This document shows, piece by piece, positions 1-11,984 of a DNA stretch of 64,000 bases. The translations under genes and the position numbers were made by a program. The DNA comes from Apostichopus japonicus (Eukaryota; Echinodermata; Holothuroidea; Aspidochirotida; Stichopodidae). Below the pieces are notes generated by a model. That model worked only from the letters and a program-made list of their open reading frames with translations, ran no database searches and was not told where the DNA came from. The stretch spans positions 15,126,001 through 15,190,000 of the forward strand of contig NC_092561.1 of NCBI RefSeq assembly GCF_037975245.1, written 5' to 3'. Position 1 is the first letter of the stretch; the number at the start of each line of letters is the position of its first letter.

Positions 1-66
1 AGGCTTGTGGCAGCCTTGTGGCAGACTTGTGGCAGGCTTGTGGCAGGCTTGTGGCAGGCTTGTAGC
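1..66. repeat. 11-bp tandem repeat at window edge
   Basis: Six consecutive copies of AGGCTTGTGGC with one or two substitutions each. The array is cut by the window start, so its true length is unknown. The repeat decays at the right end (the last copy carries an A in place of G). Confidence 0.85.
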
Positions 67-1156
67 AGGCATGCACTGTCATAAAAGCTCAACTGAAGCT
101 TACAGCCGGACAAACAATCAAAGTAATGAACAATCCCCTAGGCCTACTATGCATTAATGGCACATGCAGTAACGTTCAAACAAGGAACGAAGAAAATTGT
201 GACTATTTCCGATATTTAATTAATTTGGGAATACAAATGCGAAAATGCAGTTAAACTTTCAACATGCTGCAGATTCTTTCATTAATCTATCACTTACTTA
301 TGTTAATGGTTTGTCACAAGGGAGCAATCACGCTATGATAAATATGAACTCTCAGTCTTTCCATGGACAAGGTAATTCCATGGACAAGGTAGGCAGTCAG
401 TTCGTAAATCGGTATCACTTAGTTCGAGCCTAATGGTCAAGCGCTCTTTAACGAGAGAAAACTTCTAGGAAACATCCTGAATGAATCATTCAATTACAAT
501 CAGAACGCATGATACTTTGTTCCGCTCCTTCACATTTATCTTATGAAGTATTGAGTAATAGTGATATGGAACATCATAGATTGGTAAAATGTATATATTG
601 TCTAAACGCGAAATTGGCCTAAAATCTGGCACTTTTGTTAATGGATTGAATATATCTTGTGTATTTAGTAAAATTTATATAGCTAGATTATGGAAGTTAT
701 AATTAATATTTAGGTAAAACTGAATAAAAGGAAATTTGCTAAAAACTCACACTATCTCTGGTCTATATTTAGTTGGAATAAACCCAGTGAAACTTTTTAT
801 GGTGGATCTGCCCTCTATAAACTCCAACAGAAACTTTCTATTGAAAAATCGCTAGGAGAAGGACAAGCACATGGGAACACGATAAAATGAAAAATGCATA
901 GAATGGCAGTACATAGGGTAACTTGGATTGGTTCATTACCAACTATGACTAATGGAGATCATCAATCACCCCCCCCCCCCCTCCCCCAAAAAAAGAGTGC
1001 GCGTGTGTTTCTCCTGGGTGGGAAGGAAACTTTGTATGCTGATGATCGTAAAGCACTAATTAGCATTAATCTTGCTATTGTTTTGTATCACCACCCAGGT
1101 ACACACATAGAGTAAAACTTCAAAAAAGAAAATATTGATGAATCTACTGGATAATG
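67..1156. other. AT-rich stretch, no gene seen
   Basis: Only short open frames without splice or family support occur here. A poly-C tract followed by poly-A lies near 968-993. I see no recognisable element. Confidence 0.6.
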
Positions 1157-1985
1157 ATTGTGCATTAGTCATTTGTATTAGTCAAGCACTCTTTGGACCG
1201 GGTTAGACGCATAATGGTACCCCTCAACAATATCCATATAATTCATAAGATCCATTGGTTGGGTGGTCCAAAACGTGCTGCATCGATTAGGGCCCAAAGC
1301 TTTTTCGTGGTCCCGTTTCAGTCATAGAAAAAGTAATGACTTAATGGTCATTTGAATTGGACAAGCACGCTTTGGACCGGGCAAGACGCATTATGGTACC
1401 CTTCTACAATGTCCTTAGAGTTCATGTTAACCATCGGTTTGGTGATCCAAGGCGAGCTGCATGGATTAGGGCCCAAAGCTTTTTCGTGGTCCCTTTTCAC
1501 TCATTAAAAAAGTAATGATTTAATGGTCATTTAAATTGGTCAAGCACGCTTTGGACCGGGCAAGACGCATTATGGAACCCTTCTACAATGACTTAAGAGT
1601 TCATACGACTCATTGGTTGGGTGGTCCAAGGAGTGCGGGTTTTGATTAGGGCCCAAATGTTTTTTATTTCAGTTCCTGTAACATTTATTTAAAAAATTGT
1701 TGATTTAGTGGTCATCTTAATTGGTCAAGCACGCTTTGGACCGGTAAGACGCATTATGGTATCCTTCTACAATGTGTTAAGAATTTCTGTGACCCATTGG
1801 TTAGGTGGTCCAAGGCATGCTATTCTTGATTAGGGCCTAGAGTGATTTTTTTCAGGTCCCGTTACATTAATTTAGAAACTGATGAAGTAGTGGTCATTTT
1901 AGTTGGTCAAGAACTATTCGGACCGGAAAAGATGCATTACGGTATCCTTCTAAATATTCATTAGAGTATATGACCCATAGATAAA
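1157..1985. repeat. ~181-bp satellite, five decaying copies
   Basis: The anchor CAAGCACGCTTTGGACCGG recurs at about 1183, 1362, 1541, 1726 and 1908 (spacings 179, 179, 185 and 182). Each copy also carries an AAGACGCATTATGGTA segment and a GATTAGGGCC segment. The three middle copies are closest to one another, and the last is the most diverged and partial. No coding potential is seen. Confidence 0.88.
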
Positions 1986-2149
1986 CCTCTTACCACGACC
2001 AAATGTTGAACATCTTGTTAGAAAGCTTTCGTCATGCCAGAGGTGTTACGTCGATACCATTGTCGAATACGTAAATGAATCGGTAGCAGTTACTCATTAG
2101 CGAACGTCGAACGAGGAACGGGGAATAAGTATCTAACTTCAAACCGGTA

Positions 2150-3324
2150 ATATAGAGTCAATCCAGATACGCATATAAAGTTTGATATGGCCATATAAAG
2201 CCAGATATATCTTGATATAATTGTAATCCAGATATCCAAATCAAGTTTGATATGGCCATATAAAGCCAGATATCACTGGATATAGAGTCAATCCAGATAC
2301 GCATATAAAGTTTGATATGGCCATATAAAGCCAGATATATCTTGATATAATTATAAGCCAGATATCCATATAAAGTTTGATATGGCCATATAAAGCCAGA
2401 TATATCTTGATATAATTGTAATCCAGATATCCATATATAGTTTGATATGGCCATATAAAGCCAGATATAACTGGATATAGAGTCAATCCAGATACGCATA
2501 TAAAGTTTGATATGGCCATATAAAGCCAGATATATCTTGATATAACTGTAACCCAGATATCCATATCAAGTTTGATATGGCCATATAAAGCCAGATATAT
2601 CTTGATATAATTGTAATCCAGATATCCATATCAAGTTTGATATGGCCATAAAAAGCCAGATATATCTTGATATAATTGTAAGCCAGATATCCATATATAG
2701 TTTGATATGGCCATATAAAGCCAGATATAACTGGATATAAAGTCAATCCAGATACGCATATAAAGTTTTATCTGGCCAAATAAAGCCAGATATATCTTGA
2801 TATAGTTGTAAGCCAGATATCCATATCAAGTTGGATATGACCATATAAAGCCAGATATCACTGGATATAGAGTCAATCCAGATACGCATATAAAGTTTGA
2901 TATGGCCATATAAAGCCAGATATATCTTGATATAATTGTAAGCCAGATATCCATTTAAAGTTTGATATGGCCATATAAAGCCAGATATAACTGGATATAG
3001 AGTCAATCCAGACAAAACTTTATCTGGCCATATAAAGCCAGATATATCTTGATATAATTGTGAGCCAGATATCCATATAAAGTTTGATATTGCCATATAA
3101 AGCCAGATATATCTTGATATAATTGTCAGCCATATATCCATATAAAGTTTGATATGGCCATATAAAGCCAGATATAACTGGATATAGAGTCAATCCAGAT
3201 AGGCATATAAAGTTTTATCTGGCCATGTAAAGATATAAAGCCAGATATAACTGGATATAGAGTCCATCCAGATATGCAGATAAAGTTTTATCTGGCCATA
3301 TAAAGCCAGATATAACTGGATATA
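2150..3324. repeat. 65-bp satellite with two interleaved monomer variants
   Basis: The core TTTGATATGGCCATATAAAG recurs with an exact 65-bp step (2181, 2246, 2311, 2376, 2441, 2506, 2571, 2636, 2701, 2766, 2831, 2896 and on). Two sub-variants are interspersed: one continues ATATATCTTGATATAATTGTA, the other CTGGATATAGAGTCAATCC. About 18 monomers are present. On the minus strand the monomer has no stop codon in any frame, so long apparent Ile/Tyr/Trp-rich open frames appear. I treat these as a by-product of the repeat, not as genes. Confidence 0.93.
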
Positions 3325-4084
3325 CATGTAAGACTGTAAGCTCTTACATAGTGTATTTTCATAGAGATTTACATTGCCCTATATTGTGGTACATATTTCA
3401 ATGGTAAAGCACTTAGAGTGCACACTAAGTCAAAGAGGGTATAAATTGGCTACTTGATCTATCTGGGTTGCTAGGCAACCACAGGGTCACAGATGGAAAG
3501 GATGACTCAGAGGGTAATTAAGTGTGAATTAAGCCTGCTTTTGAACAAAGGACATATGTGTATTGTTACTCTGTGAGTGAGATAGGAATACAGTGTACAC
3601 ATGGTAGGTGTAGAGAGCAGAAGGAAATTTAATAGAAAGGATTGGTACATTAAGAAAAGGTGATGGAGATTGGTAAAAAATAACCTATTGATGTCAGGAC
3701 ATTGGCAAAGAATTCTATAGTGAACTTAACAGTCAGAAGTAAGGAAGAATTTTTTTGGAACGGATGGAAATGTATTTTTGTTCTGACGGTCATATTGCCT
3801 AAATATTCGTGTGCAGGGAAGACCCTCTTTAAGTATTAGTTTTTTATTTGTAAAGGCTTGGACATACTGTTGGTAAGGTGAAACAAGAAAAAACAAAATA
3901 CCTGCTGATGGATCAAACAGGAAATGTAATTAATGGCCAGATAATTAAGCAGTAAATAAAGAGTTGCTTTATCTGTGCCATATATTGCCTTTATTTGGTT
4001 TCAAATTATTTTCTTTATATCGCCAGATGAAGTTCTGGCACAGATGTAGCCATTTTTTTAACTAGTTCAATCTGGATTTATCAT
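3325..4084. other. unique spacer between two related satellites
   Basis: AT-rich, non-repetitive sequence with no convincing exon. It separates the 65-bp and 26-bp satellites, which share CCAGATAT and GCCATATA words. Confidence 0.6.
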
Positions 4085-4730
4085 AATATGGGACAGTAAT
4101 GGATTTGCCAAGGGCAATATATGGATGTGGCATATATGAGCCAGATATTGATTTCTAAGTAATGGGCCAGATATGGATTTGCCATGTATGGGCCAGATAT
4201 GGATTTCTAATTAATGGGCCAGAAAACCGCCAGATATGGATGTGCCATATATGGGTCAGATATGGATTTGCCATATATGAGCCAAATATTGATTTCTCAG
4301 ATATGGATCTGCCATATATGGGCCAGATATGGATTTGCCATATATTAGCCATATATGGATCTGCTATATATGGGCCAGATATGGATTTGCCATATATGGG
4401 CTGGTATGGATTTGCCATATACGGGCCAGATATGGATTTGCCATATATAAGCCATATATGGATCTGCTATATATGGGCCAGATATGGATTTGCCATATAT
4501 GGGCCAGATATGGATTTGCCATATATGGGCCAGATATGGATTTGAAATATATGGACCATATCTGGTCCAGATAAAAAGTGACCCATATAAAGTTTTATCT
4601 GAGGCAGATGTGGCCTTTATCTTATATCAAGTTATATCTGCCCAATTCTTGTTATGGCTGGATATAAATTCCATATATGGCACAGATATGGGCCAGATAC
4701 AAATTGCCATAATTGGGCCATATATGGATT
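4085..4730. repeat. 26-bp satellite carrying CC(A/T)6GG boxes
   Basis: The unit is approximately GATATGGATTTGCCATATAT followed by GGGCCA, repeated about 20 times and diverging at both ends. It is free of stop codons over long distances on both strands, which yields illusory open frames with a 26-residue period. The palindromic decamer CCATATATGG occurs exactly at 4245, 4312, 4349, 4390, 4452, 4493, 4519, 4671 and 4718. I interpret it as a satellite related to the 65-bp array upstream. Confidence 0.9.

Positions 4731-4765
<35 letters not shown>
4731..4765. repeat. (TA)n(TG)n microsatellite
   Basis: Alternating TA followed directly by alternating TG, abutting the end of the 26-bp satellite. 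Confidence 0.9.
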
Positions 4766-6123
4766 ACGACTCTGTGTATATGTTTTGATGTGTATGTTGT
4801 ACTCTCTAAAAGTGTATCATTGGCAACCCTCATATTTAGCATGTTGGCTGCCTAAAATAGAAATTGACCTTACTGACTTGTTGGAGGTCAGAAGTCGTCC
4901 GAATAAAACAATGAAAACCTTGTACCTACCTTTTCTCCAGAACGGATTCATGTAGGTTAACCAGTTCTGAGTTGGACAGAGCCCTCGATATTGAAGGCCA
5001 AATTCATATGATAGCTAAGGAAATGTGATATTGACAAGCCTCCTATTTCCATTAGAATATTCGAGAACACGGTGGGAAGGTATGGTACTAAGTTAAGTGA
5101 GGTGGCACTAATTAATGTGGGGTGGTGCTAAGTGAACTAAGGTAGAGTTGACAACTTAGGATAATGAAAGCTCCACTGTTCTTGTTTTCAGCGCAGTTGC
5201 CAACATTCAGACATTTCTAACAGTAACTTAGAAAATCTGACGGATTATGGGTTATATGGGGTATTGAAACAAACAGCCTTTAATTGCCTGGTACACTTTT
5301 GTATATGGAAAGGGATCCAGCTGATTGCTCTAGAACTGCCATGGAGTGCTAATTACATAAATAATGTTTATAATATTAATAATGTTTGGAAAAGTGCTGA
5401 GAGAAACCGTATGTTAAACCGTACCTCTGAGGCTACTAAAAGCTATGCGAGGGTCCTATGATAAACATGTCCGCTGATTTCTATACTTAGTCTACATGGA
5501 ACCTATGTTATAATACCTAAATATTTTATCATATAGTGCATTATTTAAAAATAAAATAAAACATGAAATACACGGTAAAAAGACACTATTACTCTCCAAA
5601 TTCTCGGAGACTACGTACCCTTCAAGTCAAACGTAATCTGGTTCACGTTATGGAGTTATTCAACGATTTAGCATTAAATTCGTCAATTTAAAGTGTTAAT
5701 ACTTCTCGAATTGCAAACTGGACTATGACATTTCAGATAGCAACAGTTTTATAGTCAAACTACTTACCTTAAATATTCTTCAACAATCGTTACAAACGTT
5801 CCAGTCAGTTTCGTTCGGTGTTGTCTCGCTAAGCTGACGCGGACTAGTGAGTCATGCCATGTGTTGTATTAACAGCTCTTATCGAAATATTGACGTTTGT
5901 TTGCTTTGAATAGTAATTTTCATTTCGTTGTGTCATGAGGTATTTGCGGTAGGTGTAACTTTATTATGTTAGTATCTTAATGGAATATTTTCCCCCTTTA
6001 TCCTACCTTTTTCGACTATGTTAACGTATGAGATGTGTTACAGAACTGAAGTTTTGAAGCAGCCATAAATAACGGCAACTTGAAGCAATCGGTCTATAAT
6101 TGTTTGATTACAGTTTATCTCTC
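4766..6123. other. no gene or repeat recognised
   Basis: AT-rich sequence. Short open frames around 5264-5461 have no exon-like borders or recognisable family. Confidence 0.55.
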
Positions 6124-6131
6124 TGTATCAG

Positions 6132-6949
6132 CAGGGGCGTATTCAGTTTTCTTTTAAATGGGGTCCAATCAGGCCTGTGGCGAGACTACGTATTGAAGAC
6201 GGACAAGATACTTTCCGGGGTGGCAGATATATCTGTGACACTATCTAAGTGGAGCGCCACCATCAGTTGCCGCGTAACGTAGCAAGGAACCTTTTGCTAA
6301 ATATACCTCCTGGATCGCCAGAAATGACACTTTCCATGCATGTACAGTATCCCTGTCCTCTGACCATCAACCATGAACTAGGCCTACATAGTTTTACACT
6401 GCAGTGTCAAAGCAGGGATCTGCAGTAATTTCAATGCTCTCATAACGACAAAATAAGAAAATACTGTGTTGACTATATTGCTGTACTACTTGTTCAGTGT
6501 ACATTTTTACAGACTGCTTAACACTGTATTAGACACTGTCAAAGCAAACTAAAAGCTAGTACAAAGTTTACTGTAAACCTTTGGTCAGTGATTATTGACT
6601 GACCAGGGATAGCATGCATCAACTGATTGACTGACGATGTATATATACGTACGCTGTTACTTTACGGTCACCAAAACAATTCCCATTGCCGGCCATTTGG
6701 TCGGCTAAGGAAAGGTATAATCGCTGACAGCATAATGACAGACAAAGGTTTTTTTCTGAGTAAGATCTGAATTTTGCAAATCTTGTCGAACTTGTCGAGG
6801 GAAGTTTCTGGTTCTTTGCTATTTCAGAATGCTAGTTCTGGTGAACACGCAGCACAACGACGACCATCGAATTTTTGCGTATCAAAATAGTATCTCTCCG
6901 GAAATGTATAGTAGAAACCCTTGATCCCACCCCCACCCCGGATCCGCCC
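6132..6949. mobile_element. degenerate hAT-type MITE
   Basis: The element starts CAGGGGCGTATTCAG and ends GGATCCGCCC, whose reverse complement GGGCGGATCC resembles the start. The flanking octamers TGTATCAG (6124-6131) and ATTATCAG (6950-6957) agree at 6 of 8 positions, consistent with a decayed 8-bp target duplication as in hAT elements. Its interior holds a CACTATCTAAGTGGAGCGCC segment that is also found in the MITEs at 8801 and 9103. No transposase frame is present. The boundaries are less sure than for the other copies. Confidence 0.5.
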
Positions 6950-7310
6950 ATTATCAGAGCGCAATAATTGATTTTGCTTATCCGTAAATTGAAAAAGACC
7001 TTTTCATTTAGTTATCCGTTTAGGGTCACAATTCTACCACACCATAGGGCAGGATTTCAGTTGCGTGATTATGTCATTCTGTAGTGACAAGAACAACTTT
7101 CTGGTAGTGACTATAGTTGCAACAACATATTTATTTCTCATATGTTTGTACAAGATTAATACAAAAAATAACATTACAGTAGAAGGTTATCATATGAAGG
7201 ACACTAGAAAAAGCTTTTATCCCAGCTAGTGACCAAGTAGAATACAACAATGAAATACTTAAATTAAGTTCAGAGGGGAAAAAAGACACAGAGAAAACAG
7301 AAGATAAAGA

Positions 7311-7454
7311 AGAACAGAACAGAACAGAACAGAACAGAGCAGAGCAGAGCAGAGCAGAGCAGAGCAGAACGGAACGGAACAGAACAGAACCGAGCAGAAC
7401 AGAACAGAGCGGAACAGAGCAGAACAGAACAGAACAGAGCAGAACAGAACAGAG
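7311..7454. repeat. pentanucleotide array (AGAAC/AGAGC)n
   Basis: About 29 pentamers in blocks of AGAAC, AGAGC and GGAAC. It gives a Cys/Ser/Val-rich spurious open frame on the minus strand. Confidence 0.92.
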
Positions 7455-8289
7455 CGAAACCACGGTATCATTCGTTGCTCTGTGCGACAGCCAGGCGAAG
7501 TCAACGACATTCGACATGATCAAAATAAATGGTCTTCCGAAAGAATAGTAAGACAAATACATTTGAAGTAATTTATGATATAACTTTGTGCAAAAGAGGT
7601 CATTTCGGTCAGAATTATCGTTGATATAAAATAAAAGGAAGCAAAGCAAAAACTCATACGTACAATGCACAGACCGTTAATATAAACTCACTGATTATCG
7701 ATAGATATAGTTGATTTTTAACATTTGACACAGTATGCAACTGAGATGACTTAAGTAGAGCACAGATTTAGCGCCCCAATTTGTGAATAGCTTAGTTTTA
7801 TATTTCAGACACGCCTTTGTCCTTTCTCAGCGCAACAAGTGAAGTTCAATATATGTGTTCACAATATCTCAGATTAGGTTAACGCGAAAGTGGTCTATAG
7901 CATAACGATAGCCAAAAGTGAACATATGGGAGGGCCACTCTTTGTCCCCGTAATCTCTGGTTCCGAGCCCTTGTCCAATAAGCATGGGGTTGTATCTTTA
8001 ACATATATAAGTCTACATTTTGAGATGTATTTTTGTGTGTGTAATTAAACAACTGGACACCAATATCAAGTATCCTATTTAAGTACCGAACAACAGTGTC
8101 GTTAAAACTTCTTTTGAAAGATCGCAGGCTAACCGCGAGTACTGCATGACATATATTCTACGAGGATTTAAGTTTGCTTGTAGCTACTACCTTTGTATGT
8201 GAAAGAAAAGTACTGGCATGGCTACAGTAAAGAATATCGAAACAGCTGTTATGGATTGTGCTGGTGACGTATAACATGGTGTTATGATT
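7455..8289. other. no gene recognised
   Basis: AT-rich unique sequence. I see no exon, RNA or element. Confidence 0.5.
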
Positions 8290-8800
8290 GAACGCAACTT
8301 CTCGCAGTAGTCTATGAGAGCATACAAAATACGTAACTATTTGCTATATAGTCTTACGAGTATAACTGTAACAGTCGTATGCGTAGGTCTATATGTTACC
8401 ATTGTAAGTTACACTAGTCTATGACAGCATCCAATTACGTTACTACTTTCTGTATAGTCTTATGAGTAGCTACAACAGTTGAATGAGTAGGTCTATAGGT
8501 TACCATAGTAAGTCACAGTATTCTATGATAGCAAACAAAGAACGTTACTACTTGCTATAATGTCTTACGAGTATAGCTATAACAGTCGTATGAGTAGGTC
8601 TATATGTTGCCATAGTAAGTAACATTATTCTATAAGACCATACAAAATACGTTACTACTTGCTATAATGTCTTACGAGTATAGCTGCAACAGTCGTATGA
8701 GTAGGTCAATATGTTACCATAGTAAGTCACAGTATTCTATGGGAGCAAGCAAAGTACGTTGCTACTTGCTATAATGTCTTACGAGTATAACTATAACAGT
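8290..8800. repeat. 107-bp satellite, left part
   Basis: The anchor GTAGGTCTATATGTTACCAT recurs at 8383, 8487, 8594 and 8701 (about 107-bp spacing). Each monomer also contains ACAGTCGTATGAG and a GTTACTACTTGCTATA segment. The array is interrupted at 8801 by a transposon and resumes after it in register. Confidence 0.92.
8793..8800. other. 8-bp target site duplication, left
   Basis: ATAACAGT immediately precedes the element and is repeated exactly at 9886-9893. It is part of the 107-bp satellite monomer. Confidence 0.85.
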
Positions 8801-9885
8801 CAGGCGCGGCGGAACGGAAAAATTATTGGGGGGGCTAATGTGCGGAGCGCCACCATCGGTTGGCGCGGAGCGTACAAGAAAATTTTGGGTTTTTTCAAAC
8901 CCCCAGATGGCCGGAAACGGCACTTTCCGAGTGTTTTATGCTGCGAATACCCAGCCCTAAAATATGGGTCTCAAGCCTGCAATTTCTCAGATTGCACGTA
9001 AAAGTCTGTAAAAACATTGTAATTTGTATATTCGATGGTTTTTTAAGAGAGTAGCTATTACTCGTAGTGTACTCGCAAAGATGTTTTTGAGTGTAGTAAG
9101 GGCAGTGGCGGAGCTAGAGTATTGGTCAGGGAGGGCAAGAATGGTCTGTAGGGGCGCTTTCGACACTATCTAAGCGGAGCGCCACCACAGGTTGGCGCGG
9201 AGTGTACAGAAAATTTTTGAGTAAAGATACTCCCTAGATTGCAGGAAATGACCCTTTCCGGGGCCTTGCTAATTTGCAGATAAACTGAGAATAAATAGGT
9301 GTCGTCGCCATTTTGTCGGAAAATTAAACCAACAGAATATGTCAAATGTCAATAGGTATATGGGAGCGCAATAAAATAGTCAAAAATCGCGAATAAGTAA
9401 AAAGTAGTGAAAAGCTGAAAAGGGCGCCAGCAGTCCATTTGAGTCCGTCAGGGGGGGGGCATCCGCCCCCCCCCCCTGACTGTATATATGGACGCTCCGC
9501 CACTAAGTAAGGGGATGTTGGAGAACTGGCTGAAATGAGGCAAGTCATTGGCCTAAGACGAAGTTGTGTCACGCTTACCGGTACTCACACTTACTGCTTC
9601 CACTTTTCACTGCTTCCCAACCGCGTGAAGACGCGGTTGGGGTGACAATGTGGTCTATAGCCAGGGGACGGGCCGAGGGTCCCCCAGCAATTAGTAAAAT
9701 TATTACACCTATAGAGTATACGTGTGCATCGGACAGATCGACAAGTATGCATTGAAAAATGGGCAGATGCACGTTTCGGAGCCTTGGTAAATATTGGGGG
9801 GGCTTATCATGCATTTGCCCCCTCAACTTTTTTATTGGGGTGGCTGAGCCCCCCCCCCCAAGCCCCCCCGGTTCCGCCGCCACTG
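8801..9885. mobile_element. hAT-type MITE, 1,085 bp, non-autonomous
   Basis: The left end CAGGCGCGGCGGAACGG and the reverse complement of the right end, CAGTGGCGGCGGAACCGG, form imperfect terminal inverted repeats. An exact 8-bp duplication ATAACAGT flanks the element, as is characteristic of the hAT superfamily. Removing the element and one duplication restores the 107-bp satellite register (8701 to the next anchor at 9901). The interior contains G- and C-runs and a GGAGCGCCACCATCGGTTGG segment shared with other MITEs in this window. No transposase is encoded. A second element is nested inside. Confidence 0.87.
9103..9505. mobile_element. nested hAT-type MITE, 403 bp
   Basis: It starts CAGTGGCGGAGC, and the reverse complement of its end is TAGTGGCGGAGC. 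The octamer AGTAAGGG occurs exactly on both sides (9095-9102 and 9506-9513). It also carries the ACTATCTAAGCGGAGCGCCA family segment, so a member of one MITE family inserted into a relative. Confidence 0.82.
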
Positions 9886-9893
9886 ATAACAGT
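9886..9893. other. 8-bp target site duplication, right
   Basis: ATAACAGT, identical to 8793-8800. Confidence 0.85.
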
Positions 9894-10670
9894 CGAATGA
9901 GTAGGTCTATATGTTACCATAGTAAATAACATTATTCTATAAGACCTTACAAAATACGTTACTACTTGATATATAGTCTTATAAATATGGCTGTAACAGT
10001 CTTATGAGTTTGGTCATAGTTTAGCATAGTCAGTCACAGTAGTCTATGAGAGCAAACTAAATACGTTACTATTTGGTTTATAGTCTTATGAGTATATCTA
10101 AAACAGTCGCATGAGTAGGTCGATATGTTACCATACTTAGTCGCAGTAGTCTATGAGAGCAAACAAAATACGTTACTACTTGGTATATAGTCTTATGAGT
10201 ATAGATATAACAGTCGTATGAGTAGTTCTATAGGTTACCATAGTAAGTCACAGTAGTCTATGAGAGCAACAAAGTTTGTCGCTACTTGGTATATAGTCTT
10301 ACAAGTATATCTATAACAGTCTCATGAGTTGGCCTATAGGTTATCATAGTTAGTCACAACATTCTATGAGAGCATATAAAGTACGTTACCACTTGCTATA
10401 TAGTTTTATGAGTATAGCTGCAACAGTCGTACGAGTGTGTGTGTGTGGGATACCATAGTAAGTCACAGTTTTCTATGAGAGCAAACAAAGTACGTTACTA
10501 CTTGCTATGTAGTCTTATGAGTTTAGTTGTGGCATTCGTATGAGTAGGTGTATAGGTTACTAATGTAAGTCACAGTATTCTATGAGAGCATATAAAGTAC
10601 GTTACTGCTTGCTATATAATTTTATGAGTATAGCTGTAACAGTCGTAAGAGTAAGTGTATAGGATACCAT
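9894..10670. repeat. 107-bp satellite, right part
   Basis: Continues the array left of the MITE with anchors near 9901, 10006, 10111, 10222, 10328, 10433, 10545 and 10652. Monomers toward the right end carry more substitutions. A TG-run interrupts one copy near 10436. Confidence 0.9.
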
Positions 10671-11984
10671 ATATTGGTCCACACATTTTGCAAATGAATA
10701 GATATATGGCAACTTCATACATTCATGGAGAATTTGATGCTCTCTTGTGGAAGTATGAATACAGGAGGATATACATCTTACGCGAGTATATGTATGATCT
10801 GCGATCTACGACGACTAAATTCACTTATAGATGTAGCAAGGGGGCATATGTCTGAATATATTGAATATTGGGGGGGGGGTCATTCTGCCCCCCTTGTACT
10901 CCTTCGAAATGTTTAAGTTTCAATATTCAATTTTCTGAATAAAATGTCGAGAGATAAAAGTCGAGATTTTGAGATGAAATCTACAATTTCGAGAAGATAG
11001 TAGGAAAAGTCTGCGATTAAAATCTAGCATACCTGTACAATAAATTTGAATTTGAGAGAATCAAGTTAACATAAAGAGAAAATGGGCGAAATGCTAAGAC
11101 CGAATAGCCGAAAGATTGCAACGATCGGAATGCCTATATATCGAAGACAAATTGGGTTTGTCGAGAAAAACTATTGATAGAAACAATCGAATTGCGATAT
11201 AAATATGAATAATTTGCAAATGTAATATCATAGCCAATGTAGCATCTAAAAGGCTTAACATTGTCCGAGGAAGTCTTGTCGGTATTCATCCCCACTCTTT
11301 CCCCATTTTCTACTTCACTGAGATGTATTAGAAGAGACAAAAAGAGACAAACAGCCACTCTGCTTGTGAGCCCATGAGGTTGCCAATGAAATATATGATG
11401 TAAGCAAACCATTCACATGTTTCAACTAATGTCTTGCAATTTGTATTCACTCTTTAGTTTTGGTTGTCCTTTATTGATCCATTTCAATATCAAAGGATAT
11501 TTAGACAAGTGGTCTTTTGAGACGGAGGTAAAATCAGCCCGAGAAGATGTTGTGACTTGGCAAGAAGCGTTTTATGGAAAATGTAAGGGGAAAAAAAACT
11601 TCGTTTTTTTTCAAGTATTGTTTACACGTTATGATATACCATTATATCATCGACCCATCTATCGATTCATTCATCCATTGCCCACAATTCTAAGAACAGA
11701 TGAGTAAAAATTGCCGAACATTGCACATTTTTAGTGCAGCTGGGGAACAGCAAATGAACATTCTTTTTTTTTGCAATGTTTTGCTTAAAGTGGTTTACCA
11801 CATGCTGTTCCTAAACTTCTGGGCAACGTTTCCCTCTTTTGTTGGGCAAACAATATTGCTCAGAAAATTTCATTTTACCAATCGGCGGATATTACTAAAT
11901 AGACTATTGCAAAATGAATAGCTGGAGTCCACTTCTGGTATCGTTTCTCTCTCAAAACAATTATACATTGTAACATATTGTGAA
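10671..11984. other. no intact gene; AT-rich sequence
   Basis: Contains a poly-G tract (about 10869-10879) and short open frames near 11134-11412 and 11417-11707 without family or splice support. Confidence 0.5.

Noticed and set aside
4155-4855. Aromatic-rich repeat proteins on both strands
   Set aside because: Open frames come from the 26-bp satellite. They occur in overlapping frames on both strands and have no start or splice context.
7131-7670. 179-codon Cys/Ser/Val-rich minus-strand frame
   Set aside because: Its core is the AGAAC/AGAGC pentamer array. The flanks show no recognisable protein.
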